The notes: a model not told the origin generated them from the sequence alone. A stretch of 64,000 nt of DNA from Mallotus nudiflorus (GCA_947683625.1 CANTUR010000193.1:3844001-3908000), one strand, 5' to 3'. Positions 23,881 through 36,899 are shown, counted from the first letter of the stretch. Made by a program: numbers and translations.

Positions 23881-25730
23881 TTTCATACCTCAAATTTAAT
23901 TGTCCCCAAAGAGGTCCAATGATGAAACGAATCCCCAAGATGACTAGAGTCTACTCATTCATAACACCTTTGAAGTGTGCAAGCTTAAAAAACCTAACTG
24001 ACCCCACTAGTGTGTAAAATCGATCACCGAGCCATTAAGTTGTGCTCTGACCTTGCAAAATACGAATTATCATAACAACAAGAGGTTTTATTTTGAGAAA
24101 ACTTCTCTCAGAATACCCATCTCATTGGGCTGACACATATTTTGTTAGATTGGGACCTAATTTCATGAAAAAAATAGAAATCAATTTTAATAAAATGGAC
24201 TTTGGAAACACATCTGGAGGGCTCCAAAACCTCCAAAATTGGCCCTAGAATGGTCCAACACAACCTAAGTATCAATGCGTATCACTCAGAAGTGCATGTA
24301 AACACCTTTAGGTGTCATATGCTAAAATTGAGGCCAAATTTAGCAAAATAGACTTAGAAAACGCGTCCGGAAGGCCCAAAACCCTAAAGAATGACCCCGG
24401 AATAGTGTATAGAGTGTCGAAGTGCACATAAAAATGCACACATGCGCACGTGGCCAAGCGCCAAGCATGTGACCACATGCACATTGTGTACGACCACGTA
24501 CAAAAATCTACTTCTACACGCGTGACCACACTTACACCACCCCATTGTACACATATTTTCCTATAAATAGACCCCTACACACTCCATTTTAGGGGGGGAG
24601 CAAATGAAGACAGACACACTTAAAAGTTAGTTCGATCAAAGGCATAGGAAATCCCTCTCCGTATAGTTTTTGCTCTCCTACAGACTTTCCTTTAGGTTAT
24701 TAGATCCTTTTTTTCACTAAACCCAACCTCATCTTTGTCAAAGCACACTTCAAAGGTATATAATCTGGCATCATTCTACTTTCATTTTGGACCTCTCAAT
24801 GAGGAAAGCTTGATAATTTCTCAAAGCTAAAGCTTCAAATCTCACACAAGCTTTAAAGCTCACACAAGCTTCAAAGCTCACACAAGCTTAGTCGAGTTTG
24901 ATGACCATACAATTATTTTAGCACATTTATTTTATCGCATTGCATTTTATTTTACTATCATCAACATTTGGGAATACTGTTATGCTTGTGTGATAAGACT
25001 GGAAATCTTGCATGCTATGTGAATAATATATGCTTTATTATGCTCATTTCACATCATCATTCTTCATCCTCTATTTTTGAAATCATGAAATCGCACCATG
25101 AAAATCAATAACGTGAAAAAGTTCATATCCTGGAATAGAGTCATCATGCTCTTGGTCTAGTGATGACCTCATGCATCCTTTGTATTATCATCATTCATCA
25201 TCATAGCATAATTAATTATCATAAGCATGATGACCCTATCATTGATTGAGTAAGTTGTGTAAATGATCGTGTTATCCAACCATATTAGGTTTACTTTTCT
25301 ATAATCTTTTCCTTTTCATATGTATTTTATTAGGAAAGCAATGTAATAAAATTCTTAGCTTTATTATCTTATACTATCTAATGTACTATGTGAATGCTAT
25401 ATAAACTATCATTACCGAAACTAGGGTGTTGCGATAGCTATACATTGAATATCATATAATAAGAAATTATTAAAAAGTATATGTGATCCCCCGAACCTGA
25501 AAATCTCTACTGGGGACAATACTCGCTGAGTGACATGATGTTATCCATTTCTTTTTCCAATTTTCTAAAAATTGGGTGGTAACTCTACAAAATTAAAAAT
25601 GTCTCGTCCCCCCAAGACCAATCACTTGTCCTTATTCAATAAAATTGCCATGTCCCTTGGAAATGGAAAGACCCGCTACACTGTCTAACAAAGTAATAAA
25701 AAACCACAACATAAGTGATGGTTGCTCACA
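23881..25730 (+). repeat. 5' LTR of Tat element
   Basis: 1850 bp, from tttcatacctc to gttgctcaca. It contains a TATA box at 24562-24569 and the string of 'cacgtg/acatgcac'-like motifs that recurs in all copies, plus a G run (24591-24597). Compared with the 61535 copy it has one, not three, of the ~160-bp subrepeat around 'aacacc...aggtgtcat'. Confidence 0.9.
24562..24569 (+). promoter_or_regulatory. LTR TATA box
   Basis: tataaata followed by 'gacccctacacactccatttt', matching the positions in the sister LTRs. Confidence 0.6.
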
Positions 25731-25731
25731 A

Positions 25732-25749
25732 TGGCGACTTCATTGGGGA
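25732..25749 (+). other. Candidate primer binding site
   Basis: tggcgacttcattgggga begins one base after the 5' LTR. Similar text is usual directly after LTRs of Tat/Ogre elements, where it pairs with a tRNA 3' end. I did not match it to a specific tRNA. Confidence 0.6.
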
Positions 25750-27092
25750 CTTCTAAGTAAGAAGGATTAACTCAAAAATGACTATTTCTCATTATGCAAT
25801 ACTCAATCTTATAGAGCCCCTGACCATTGCATTTGCACTACACATCATATGTGCACCACTTGTCCCTAAAAGCCTTGATAATACTAAATGACATTGCCAA
25901 CATGATTCCACTCGAGTCACGAGGTGATGAAGATACAATATTATCACCTTTAGTTTTCACTCATGCATTCGTCAGACTCGTCTGACTAGAGTCTATAACC
26001 CAAGTCCTTAAAGGGCAATTGAGTTATCAAAAGAATGCTAGACTCATTAACTAAATTCCATAATCCTAGTCATATGAGGGCATTCTCATTAAAGGAACCT
26101 TTAGCCTTTCACCCTGACTTAGCTCATATAGATAAACTAGTAGCAACATCCATTAGGATTCCACTAAGCTATGCATGTTGTTTGTCCTAACACTGTCCAT
26201 TTGACTTGATATTCATAAATGACATGAGCCTTCTAGTGTCTATCTTTGAATGATGTCGTAATGTCAGTTTTTATAAAAAATTTATGCTTAGGACCATATG
26301 ATTCTCATCTACTTCCTGTGAGCCTGAAGCATAAGGAATGATGAGAATCATGTACCTCAGCTTAAATAGTCTATGCAAATTAACAAATAACAACATCCCT
26401 CGATGATGGAATCTATAAGATGTCATCCATTTATCCTTATAAGATCAAATGAATTGGTGAGGAATCCAACTAGATTATGGACCTTTATGTCAGCAAAATC
26501 AAATTGTAAACTATCAAGTGATACTTTCATGACTCATGGAAAGCATATTGAATATCGATGTGGGGTAAGAACTCAAACTTCCTTTGATTGACCTTGGTCC
26601 TATGCATATGGGCACATACAACCTTTAAACATCATTTGAAGACTGACAATTGATCCTCACATTGACATCATGTGATTATCTCAAAGCACATTTGAGTATC
26701 ATTCCTTAGTTTACCTTTTGGTTCTAACCAACATAAATTGAAATAGCCTAGTTCCGAGAGCAGAACCATAGTCCCCTGATGACTATAGGTTCAAAACCTA
26801 CCTAGGAAAGAGACTGAATGACCTCATGGAAAAATAAGGCTGGAAGTGAGAGCTTTCTTGTGATTGGTTTGTTCATTGTGTAGGAAAAATAACTAGCTTT
26901 AATCATGCATACATCATAAACATGTAGATAGCATATACTGACCACTGTTTCTAGCAGGAATAATAATTTTTCAATTATAGGATTTTTGCATCCACTCCAT
27001 GCATACATGTCACCCTTTTCTTTTATAGGCACACATCATGAATTATTAATTTAGCTAACCCTAGTAAATGTATAGGAATACTACATTCAAGC
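25750..27092 (+). other. Leader between primer site and gag
   Basis: About 1.3 kb without a recognisable protein. Ogre-type elements often carry an extra ORF here. The only open piece (26403-26591, 62 residues) has no feature I recognise, and stops abound, so I do not call a gene. Confidence 0.45.
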
Positions 27093-28824
27093 ATGAGTGA
27101 CCAAGAAGATACCTCTTGTTAGTAATTCGAAGACAAACTAAAAGAAGGGATACAAAAGTTGCTTGATGATGGCACCATAACTGATATCCTTCAACCCTAA
27201 ATCAAAGCCAAAAGTGCCTAAGATGGGAATAGCACACCACTAAATGAAGCATCTGCATCTATTCACCTGAGGGTAGATAAGGAAAAGGGAATTCCCCGCA
27301 CTCCAGTTCAAGCTGATGATGACAATGACTACTACCAAGATCTCAAGAATACACCAAAAGCTGGAAAAATTGTTGACATGACCAAGCCTGAATTGATAGG
27401 GGAGGTAAAAATATTGGCCAATAAGATGGCTCAGTAGGAATTTGCCTTTAAAGACATGGGAACTCATGGCTCTAAAAGCTTTACTGACTTAGTATTGTTT
27501 AAAGATGAGCCGCTTCTAAATGATTTTAAGCTACCAAACTTTGCTAAGTTTGACAGAATAGGATATTTAAGGGTCCATCTAAGGCATTATGCTACCTTCA
27601 TGGCTACCAGAAAGCTTACAAAATCATAGATTATTTTATTCTTCTTCACATCACTGGAGGAAGGACTGAGGGCATGGTTCTTTGACCTTAAATATGAAAT
27701 AAAAAATGATTAGCTACTGCTAACAAATAAGTTTATCAAGCAGTATGAATACAACACTTAGTTAGACATCACTCGAAGGGACCTTAAGATCACAAGGTAG
27801 AAACTTGGTGAAGCTTTCTCTAATTAGGTCACTGGATGGCAGGGAAAGGTAGTCAAAATGAGAAACCATCCTCCTGAGGATGAACAAATAGAGCTGATAA
27901 TCAAAGGGGCACTACCACACTTCAAAAAATAGATGATCTTTGCTCATTATTCTGACTTCCAAGCTCTCCATCAGGCTAGGATCAAAATTGAGGATGAGGA
28001 ACCTCAGTAAGATAGAAACACTTTTCACCGCAATAACTTATCAAACACCTAAAACACCTTCACCTGAACCGCAGAAATAAACATGATCCAACCTAACACC
28101 CACAACTCACCATTTATCAATGCCATCAAGACCACCAACAAAATTCTCAAACTTTAACCTCTCACTATCCAAAGTATTCCAAAGGCTTTAACAAAAGAAC
28201 CTTCTACAACCATAAAAGCCTAGGCCTCTTCCAAACCCACTGCTACCTTAAATTAACCAAAACTTGTTCTGCCATTTTCACCAAATTCCTGGCCACACCA
28301 CTGATACAGGCAAAACTCTCAAAAATGCAATCCAAGAGCTCATTAATTTTGGAAAAATTGATGACCTAGAAAATGACTTGGTATCAAGACCAATCCTCTC
28401 CCAAACAATCAAAACATGCCTCCACCAAATATCAGCATGATCTCCTCCAATCTACCATAAGACCTTATTGAAAAATCAATCCAAGCCATACAAGAAACCT
28501 AAGATAAAATCTTAGAGGACAAACCCCCAAATCCCATTCTTGAACCTCAAGATTCTATTGAAGATGAGCAATGCCCTTCCACCTTTGAATACATTCCAAT
28601 GTCTCAAAAGTTCCTTCCCCAATTAATGATACAAAAAAGAGCTAGGGATACAGCTCTCCCTATGAATGGTGAAGTGATTAATTGCCCTTACTCATAAGAT
28701 GAAGACACAGACAAAAATCTCAACAGTGACCATGAGATATGGGATATATTGGGCCAACCATCTGGGAAGTTCAACTATAATGTCAAGTACACAACACCTC
28801 CTACTACCCATATACTCTTAGAAG
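27093..28824 (+). pseudogene. gag: gag of Tat element, broken and interrupted
   Basis: One frame runs from the ATG at 27093 (MSDQEDTSC) to about 28020 with stops at former Gln/Trp sites. It contains 'DFKLPNFAKFDRIGYLRVHL' (27522-27581), 'GLRAWFFDLKYEI', 'LTNKFIKQYEYNT' and 'PEDEQIELIIKGALPHFKK'. This is the capsid signature of Tat/gypsy gag. After about 28020 the frame is lost but Pro/Asn-rich text continues to 28824. A 2.07-kb LTR insertion at 28830 then separates gag from protease. Confidence 0.85.
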
Positions 28825-28829
28825 ACATA

Positions 28830-30894
28830 TGTAAGCAACCAATTTCAGGATGCATTTGTGTATGAATACGATGAAAATTTAGTCAAAATTTGACCTATGG
28901 TGTTAAGTTTCAAGATTTTAAGAACTAAATTGCAAATTTTTTTTGGTTTAATTGTAAAAAATTGAATTTTACAGGGGCATACACAATGCCGGTCGATATT
29001 ACATAATGTCGGTCAACATTTTATAATGCCAATGTGCTAAAATTTCAAAAAAATTATTTCCTCAATATTTTTTAATTATAATTGGTCCAAATTTAATTTA
29101 TTTTTAATAAATAAATAAATTTTGGTATTTATCTATCCAGTATGTGTCTCTTACATGTATAATTTTTTAAAATTAAAGTTCTTATCCTGTTTGTTTTTAA
29201 GAAGGAGGATCAGAGCTACCTCTCTTGTGATCACGTCTCCCATATGATCACGTAAATGGTTAGCCAGGGTTATGAATGGGATATAAAAAATTGGCAGAAA
29301 AGAAAAAAAGGAGGGGGAGATAATTGTGTAAAGAGAAAAAAGAGAGAAAAACCCTAATCTCTACTGCATAAAAAAATTGATTGAAAAAACAAAAAACAAA
29401 CCTTTTTTAAAAAACACGTTCTTTTCAAAATTCAAAAATCAAGAAAACACAGGGTCGATTTTCTCCAAATGGTGAAATCCCATTCTAAGAGATATTCAAA
29501 CAACATCAACATATCATCACTTTTATACTCCTTTCTTCTTTATTAATTCTTTCTTTTATATTATTTTATTAATTTATTATTTCTGTGTTTTTTTAATTTT
29601 CATTATTTTGTTGATTCTTTGTGTTTCATATTTCTGGTGATGAATACATGATTAAACCAAGGAAACCCATAGAGAATCCATGAATGACAGCCAAAAGTCA
29701 AAGATCCCGATTTAATTTTTATCTTGTTCTATTTAGTTTATCTTATCATTTTTTTAACTTTTGAATTTGTTTAATTTATTTTCTCAAAGGCTATAATTTT
29801 AATTTTATTTTCTTTATTCCTTTTGGTAGATAATGTAATAGCCCTAATTGTGGAAATAATGAAAAGTCTAGCTTTCCTTTGTTCTTAAAAAATTAATTAG
29901 TAAATTAGGTTCAATTTGGTAAACCCTAATTAAAATCAATGGAGGCAGTAGATTAATTTAGGTTGCATGGTAATTAAAATTAGGTTTTTTAGAAGAAATA
30001 ATTTAATTGCATGTTTGATATTTTTTATTTTATTGTTTTGTGTTTTTGGGTTTGTTTGTTGATTTTTGTGTATTTTGGGCCCCAAGCCCACATTTAGACT
30101 CTAACCCATTTAATAAATAGGCTTTTAATTGTTTTTTTAGGTTTAATTTTAAAATCAATTTAGGCATATGTAGGTTAATTTCGACTTAGACCCATTTTTT
30201 TTATCTAGAATTAAAACATGTAAAATTAAGCCCATTAATTTAAATACTTTATCATTTGTAAATTTAGGCCCACTTTTAGAATTGAAATAAATAGACTTAG
30301 GTTCACTTAATTGAAATTAAATAAGAATTAGGCCCATTAATTAATTATTTTCTTTTAAAATTTGTAGACTATAGGCCCATTTCTTTAGTTTAATTAAAAT
30401 GAATAGAATTAGGCTCATTTATTAACATATAGGATCACCTTTTAGTTCATTTCACTTGTAAATATAAAATGTAGAATTAGCTGAACTTAAAAATAAAATT
30501 AACATAGTTTAAACCTAGGGATGATTCGCTTTGTATGTATTTTTTTTATATGTAGTTTTATTACTATTTTGATTTAGGGCTAGATGGATGTTTAATTAGG
30601 GTTTAATAAAATTATATGTAAATAGAGAATAAGATCGTAATTTATAAAGTAAATCTAAATGAACACAAGACTAAAAGAAGTTGGTATTCCGTATCCAGAA
30701 TCTCATGGTTGTGGTACTAACTTTCTTTAAGAGAATTGAGTACCACAAAAATTATTTGTCCCAGTTGTTTCCCTAGGTGGTGACTCCTCATCTCCATGCC
30801 ACGTCTTTGTGATGATGGTTAGTGTTGAGCCCTGAGCTTAAATAGTGTTGCGGTTGCTAAAATCTTGGATGTGCACTAAACTCTGCCATCTACA
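28830..30894 (+). mobile_element. Solo LTR of a large-LTR family, inserted in Tat element
   Basis: 2065 bp from tgtaagcaacc to gccatctaca, flanked by the perfect 5-bp duplication acata (28825-28829 and 30895-30899). No coding sequence. The end shares 'ggtggtgactcctcatctcc' with the reverse complement at 62552 onward, so the same family occurs twice in the window. It has a TATA-like box (gatataaaaa, near 29280) followed by purine-rich DNA, as expected for an LTR promoter. The host element resumes at 30900. Confidence 0.88.
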
Positions 30895-30899
30895 ACATA

Positions 30900-31800
30900 G
30901 TATCCTCAGGATAGGGAGAAGAATTTGACAACAGAGATAGGATGGTTAATACTATTCAGCTTCAGAACCTGCAGATCATGGGGATAGTCATATGGTATGA
31001 CTTTAATGATCCTGAAATCATTGTTTGGGACCGTAACAATAATATAAAAGTAGATAAGTAAGTAGCTGAGAAGCCCTCACTAGCAGTTAATTATATAACT
31101 CATAATGGGTGGGTATATCGACCTTTTAAGAAAGAGAAGGAACCCTTTAAGGAGAAAGAAGTAGCAAAAGATCAAGCTTTGGTTAAAGAGGAAGACACTA
31201 TCCTCAAATAGCTCAAGAAATCTCAGGCGTAAGCCAATATCTAGGACCTACTTATGGCCTTTAAGAAGCACAGAGATGCCCTAGTCAGAGCACTAGATGA
31301 AGCAAATATTTCCATTGATGCCTCACCTTGCAAGATGGTAGCCTCTCTAATGAAAGCTCCTTCCAATATAATCACCTTTTTAGACAAAGATTTACCCCTC
31401 AAGGGAAGGTTCCATAATTATCCTCTCTTTATATAGGTAATTGTCAAGACTAAGAAGACCCCATATGTTATGGTAGATGATGGGTCTGCCATTAATATTT
31501 TCCCCTGAGGTTATTATATAGGTTTGAGATGAATGTTGAAAACTTGGAAGAGTCCAATGTGGTCATACGAGCTTAAAATAATTCAAAGAAGCCAATCATT
31601 GGCACTTTCGAAGTAGTAGTTACAGTGGGAGATATCGAATCAAAAATAGAATTCACTGTCCTGGACATCCTATGACTTTTTCCCTGCCACTAGGAAGACC
31701 TTAGTTCCATCGACTAGGGGGCATACCTTCCATTGTGCATCAAAAGTTCAGGTTCCCTTTGAATGGAAAGGTCGTTACCATCCCTATTGAAACAAATAAC
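30900..31800 (+). pseudogene. pol: Protease region of Tat pol
   Basis: The open piece 31254-31433 ('HRDALVRALDEANISID', 'ITFLDKDLPLKGRFHN') precedes the protease core: 'VMVDDGSAINIFP' (31471-31506) carries the D-D/S-G-like catalytic motif used by Tat proteases, and a 'PLGRP'-type end with a frameshift follows near 31690. A stop (31434-31436) sits exactly where the sister element at 61091-61093 also has a stop. In a live element it would cut the gag-pol polyprotein. Confidence 0.82.
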
Positions 31801-32500
31801 ATTATTGCCTATCTAAATGTGTCCCACTAGGATTCTAAGTTTTTATGATCAGTGATGGTCATATCAATCCAAAGTTACTACTATAATAAAGAAGATGCAA
31901 TATCTGCCTAGAACAGGATAAGGATGAAGAAACATTAGAGTCACAAAATTACCTGACTTTCGAGGATAGACCAACATAAATGGTCTGGGTATGATCCTGA
32001 AAAGGATACTAGAGCTAAGAAATCAACCTCTTTTATGGCTAAAAGCTCAACCCAAGTCTATCAAGGACAAGCTAAGGAATGGGTGAGCAATGGAATCAAG
32101 AAACCAGGGTTCAAGATCTTCAACGACACCCTCAAGGAGAAGCACTTATCGGATATGATCACCAAGATTGACATCTATGAGTTAATGAAAAATTTGGAGA
32201 TAGAATATGAGAGTGAAGCTATCAATCATGCCCAAGCTGTTGCCTTCCTTAAATCAAGCATCGATGACATCCTATTCAAAGACATTACTAATGATGATCG
32301 TTATACTTTTTCTTTGTTTGAAAATGATAATGTAATGAACTCTAAAGTTAGTGCAACGAAATCATATTTTGCTTACTTATTTGATGTCTTTCCTGATGGT
32401 AGTGTGCATTGCATTGATAAAAATATTAGCATATTTGACATTCATTCCATATACACTGAATCATTTAACATTGGCATGTAATTTGAACCATGCATTCTGC
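31801..32500 (+). pseudogene. Linker between protease and RT of Tat pol
   Basis: The open piece 32035-32481 (148 residues) is mostly charged, with 'MAKSSTQVYQGQAKEW' and 'SSIDDILFKDITNDD'. It matches the reversed text at 60150-60440 in the second Tat copy, so it is a genuine part of the polyprotein and not a random frame. No domain is recognised in it. Confidence 0.6.
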
Positions 32501-33560
32501 ATATTTTGAAAGATGTTACCCCTAAAAAGAGGAGATAAATTGAAAAAATATTAATAAAATATTTAAAAGTATTTGCATGGATGTATAACAATATGCCTGG
32601 TATTGATAGAGACATTGCTCAACACTTCATTCCAACCAAAGAAGGGTGCAAAACGGTAAAGCAGAAACTGAGAAGTCTCACACCAGAATGGGCCTAACAA
32701 GTGGAAGAGGACATCGAGAAATAGATCAAAGCAAAATTCCTAGAGTTAGTAAACTATCCAGAATGGTTAGAAAATGTAGTGCCAGTACCAAAGAAAGATG
32801 GAAGGGTTAAGTTCCTCAGAAGGGTCAAAAAGTATAGTCTCAGGCTAAATCTAAAAAAATGCATATTCAAGGTTACTTCAGGAAAAATGTTGGGGTATGT
32901 TGTCAGTTAGAACATGATTGAAATGGATCTAGACAAAACAAAAGCAATTGGAGAGATGTTAGTGCCAAAAATAGAGAAAGAAATTAGAGTGTTTTAGGGA
33001 AACTACAATTCATCAGCAGATTCATTGCTAAGTTGATAGTAGTGTGTGAATCGATCTTTAAGCTACTAAAAAAAGATCAACCAATTGAATGGAATGAATA
33101 GTGTCAGGTAGCATTTAACAAGATCAAAAGCTACCTAGCCAACCTATTGGTCCTAAGACCACCAAAACTAAGGATACCTCTAACCCTATATCTGACAATC
33201 AAAGGGAATGCAATTGGTATAATGTTAGCCTAAGAGGGAGAAACAAAAGCAAAACACATAGTCTACTAATTGAGCAAGAAGATGCTACCATATGAGGAGA
33301 AGTATAGCCAAGTCAAACAGATATGTATGGCAATGGTATGGGCAATAAAAAACTCAAACACTAGTTTCAATCCTACAAAATTTAGGGCATGTCTAAAATG
33401 AACCCAATAAAGTACCCTTACGAAGCTCCCTCTCTAGTGGGAAAACTTGCCAAATGGCTTGTACTGCTAATAGAATTTGATGTTCAATAGTTGACTAAGA
33501 AGGCAGTAAAAGGGAGAGCAGTGGTTGAATTTCTAACTCTAAACCCACTATAGAATCAGA
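32501..33560 (+). pseudogene. pol: RT and first RNase H of Tat pol, with RT core deletion
   Basis: RT begins 'HFIPTKEGCKTVKQKLR' (near 32620-32680) and 'VPVPKKDGRVK' (32779-32811). The text then jumps, in frame, to 'SLRLNLKKCIFKVTSGKMLG' (32834-32893), which in the family lies after the YxDD box. Roughly 110 codons including the palm and the catalytic YxDD are therefore missing, with the junction at about 32808-32813. RNase H text follows to about 33400 ('FIAKLIVVCESIFKLLKKDQ' across stops and frameshifts). The second copy still has the region missing here (59470-59690). Confidence 0.85.
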
Positions 33561-33603
33561 AGAAATCCAACTGGACTTCTTAGATGACCTTAGCTCAGCC
33601 ATT

Positions 33604-33960
33604 GAAATCTAAGGATGGCGCATGTACTTTGATGGAGCAGTTAATCAATTCGGCACAGGAGTCAGTGTAATACTACAATCTTTAGAAGGTCAAGTAGTAC
33701 CAATTGCTAAAAAGCTCGAGTTCAGAGCCACAAACATTAAAGCAGAATATGAGGCATGCACACTCAAAATGGAAGCACTGATAGCCCTATATGTCATAGA
33801 AGTTAAAATCTTTAGAGATTCCACGCTAGTAATCAATCATGCCATAGAAGAGTGGGAACTAAAAGAGCAGCACTTAAAGCCTTATCTAGACCACTTGAGG
33901 CTACTCACCATGTCCTTCCAAAATTGTAGATTCATTCATCTCCCTAGGAATCATAATTAG
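33604..33960 (+). pseudogene. pol: Second (archaeal-like) RNase H of Tat pol
   Basis: An open piece of 112 residues from 33622: 'MYFDGAVNQFGTGVSVIL' with the first catalytic Asp, 'NIKAEYEACTLKMEAL' with the Glu, 'KIFRDSTLVINH' with the Asp, and the end 'FIHLPRNHN'. The motifs Y-F-D-G and E-Y-E-A are those of the second RNase H that distinguishes Tat elements from other plant gypsy groups. The frame is closed by a tag where the fragment 'NQMADA' is expected. Confidence 0.88.
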
Positions 33961-36145
33961 ATGGCAGATGCATGTGCTTCCCTAGCATAAGTATGGGAAG
34001 GACCATCCAAAATGCCCATGAAGCCTTTAATTCTACTCAGATCAAGACAACCTTATCATAAATACTGTAGAATAGCAAACATAGAAGCAGCTGAAGAGCC
34101 TTGGTTCAACATTTAAAGATATATGATGGAACGAGCCCATCCTGATCGAGCAGTTGAAAGAGACAAAGTAGTCATTCAACGACTAGCATCAAAATTCACA
34201 TCGCACCATGGTGTATTATACATAAGGACCTTATATGGTTTACAACTTTGATGTCTAGATGAAACTGAAGCTGCAAGAGCAGTAGAAGAAGTACACGAGG
34301 GTGTTTATGGTCCACAGATGAATGGAGCAATCCTAGCTAAAAAGCTAATTCCAAACGATGATGGAAGACTACATTAAATTTGTAAGGAAATGCCATAAGT
34401 GTTAGATCCATAGGAATGTTAGTCACCTTCCCCTAACAGAATTACACTACATCTCCTCTCCATGGCCCTTCTCAGCATGGGGGCTAGACATAATTAAGGA
34501 AATCCACCCGACAGCCTCAAATGGACATAGGTTCATCCTAGTGGCAGTGGACTATTTTACAAAATAGGATGAAGTGGAATCATTTGCAAGGATAGAAGCC
34601 AAGCAAGTGGCTTAATTCATCAAAAGAAACCTATTCTGTTGATATAGGATCCCCCATCACATCATCTTTGACAATGATGTCCAATTCTAGGGGGAAGTTA
34701 AAGAGCTACTAAGGAGTTGTAAGGTGGAACATCATAAATCTTCTCCTTATAGACCATAAGCAAATGGGGTCATTGAAGCTGCAAATAAGAACATCAAAAA
34801 GATCTTGTCAAAGATGACTCAGACTTACCGAGACTAGGCAAACTAATACAAACCCTACTTATAACAGAGATAGAACACACATCCAACTTTGAATATTAGC
34901 CCAAAGATTATCAAGGATAGGTTGTGTTGATGGAGCTAAACCCCTTGCTTATTAAATTGAAGCAAGATACTTAGCTTTTAAAAGATGAACAATCACATAA
35001 TTCTAAGTCTAACCTAGCAATTGTAGTGAAAGGTAGATGTGAAACAATTCAAGTAAACTTGCAAAGTTTCAAAATAATAAAGTTAAGGGAAAACCTCACT
35101 TAATTGATTAAAATTTTCAAAAATAATACATCCAAATTTGTTTACATATGTTTTGCCCTTATATAGGCATGTAAACAACCTAATCCTTGAAGGAAAAGGT
35201 TTTCTTCCGTATTCCCAAAGATACCTATATAAGAAATCCTGAATTAAGGAAGTTTCCTTAAAAAATAGGATAACTAATGACAACTCATCTTTAAAAAGTC
35301 AAAATTGATAACTCATCTTTGAAAAGTCAAAATTAACAACTAATGACAACTCATTACAACTATGCAAAATGACAACTCATGACAACTAAGCATTGAAGCA
35401 TGCCATGTAGGATGTTGACCATTAACCTTGACTTGTTGAGTTTGACTTATTGACTTTGATTTGGAATATTCTTGAATCTTCTCATATCTTCTAAATCTTC
35501 CTTATTGACTCCAAAATAGAAAAATAACTTAAAATTTCTCTATATCAAGCTAATTAATTTTAGAATAGCAAATTAAGCTAATTAGCTTGAATTCTCCATA
35601 TTCAGCTCCATGCTTGCACTTTTAATTGCTTTTAGGATTCATATTACAAACAGATTGACACATGCCTTATGGGGGTATCGAACAATAGTAAGAACTTCAA
35701 CAAAAGCAATTCCTTTCTCATTAGTGTATGGATCAAAAGTAGTTCTTCCAATCAAAATAAAGATCAAGTCTCTTTGGGTAGTAATTGAATCTGAATTACT
35801 AGAAGTACAGTAGGCTCAATAAAGGCATGAAAATCTCACTCTCTTAGACAACCAAAGGCTTAAGGCTCTATACCACACACAACTATATTAGGCTTAAGGC
35901 TTGACTAGTCAAGATCTTCAACAAAAGATTAAAACACAAGAGTGTGAAAGTAGGAGACTAGGTGCTAAAGCAGGCAAGATAGAATGTTCCGGACCCTAAA
36001 AGGAAATTCAAATTAAATTGGGAAGGTCCATACATGGTCAAACATGTCCTATCAAAAGGAGCAGTCAAGCTGATGGATATTAAAGGCAATGAATTCTTTG
36101 AACCTGTCAACATAAATAGCTTAAAGAAGTACTACATCTAAAGCA
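33961..36145 (+). pseudogene. pol: Integrase of Tat pol, interrupted
   Basis: The HHCC part lies near 34290-34420 ('EVHEGVYGPQMNG', with the expected Cys codon changed). The catalytic core has Asp in 'WGLDIIKEIH' (34480-34510), Asp in 'HHIIFDNDVQF' (34654-34687) and Glu at 34775-34777 (NGVIEAANKN). After 'QTYRD' an 803-bp insertion (34844-35646) breaks the gene. It resumes with 'RLTHALWGYRTIVRTSTKAI' (35652 onward) and ends with 'GPYMVKHVLSKGAVKLMD' and 'NINSLKKYYI' (near 36020-36140). Stops at 34565, 34688 and 34757 lie at Trp/Gln positions. Confidence 0.88.
34844..35646 (-). mobile_element. 803-bp solo LTR-like insertion in Tat integrase
   Basis: Flanked by perfect 5-bp repeats caaac (34839-34843 and 35647-35651). 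Removing it restores the integrase frame across 'YRD-ANRLTHA' (with TAG at a Trp). On the minus strand it has a TATA-like box (ctatataagg, plus-strand 35157-35166), several 'gagttgtcat' repeats upstream and no coding content, so it looks like a solo LTR in reverse. Its termini are taata...tatta and not TG...CA. It is not similar to the other LTRs here that I can see. Confidence 0.65.
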
Positions 36146-36899
36146 CAAGAAAAAATTATCCCGCTAAGTTGAAAACCTAAAAATAGAAGCTCAGGCAAAA
36201 GTTAGGGACTTCCCACTAAGTTGAAAACCTAAAAATAACAACTCGGGCAAAAATTAGGGAAAGAGAGAAAATACATAACTAGAAAACCTGAGAAGGCTAG
36301 TTAAGGATAGGGGTACCCTTAAATTTGAAATTTGTACGAATGCACCTGTGCTTTTCTTAAATGATTAAAGTGAAAAGAGAATGATTGCGAATTTATGCAA
36401 AATGTCTTTGAAAAGTGCAACACATTTTATCATTATGAATTGAATCAAGCATGCTCTGCATTTTCTTTCATTAAATGACCATGGTTCTTACCACCCTCTC
36501 TAAGCTCACTCCTTCAGATTAGCCACTATCATATAGCAAAAACAAAGAGCCCAACTATGTGTGAAAAGTTTTGAAAGGAGACAACCTGAGCAAAAAAGGG
36601 AAGAAAAATAAAACCTAGGTAAGTATGAAAAGCTCCAAAAGGACATGCCTTAGGAAAAAAAGGGAAAAAAGGCAGACGATAGTAATGGCAAATATCATCA
36701 TCAATGTTGCACAATAGGAAGCATATATAGTCATCATCATATAAGCATCATATAACATGCAGGACAAATGCCCAGATACAACACCCAAAGTCCATAACCT
36801 AGGGAAAATAATATGACAAAGCAAACCACATACCAAAATTCCTACACCTAGCTCCTAAAATAACTACATCAGTCATGGCTGCCATCAAAAGTAAGCAAT
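36146..36899 (+). other. Region between integrase and antisense gene
   Basis: Two imperfect ~55-bp copies of 'aagttgaaaacctaaaaata' (36166-36270), then repeats around 'ccaactatgtgtgaaaagtt' and 'aagtatgaaaagctccaaaa' (36550-36660). The same layout appears reversed at 57270-57800 in the second Tat copy. No frame is recognised. Confidence 0.5.

Noticed and set aside
26403..26591. Open frame in the Tat leader as a candidate Ogre ORF1
   Set aside because: Only 62 residues and no recognised motif. Stops surround it in all frames, so not called.
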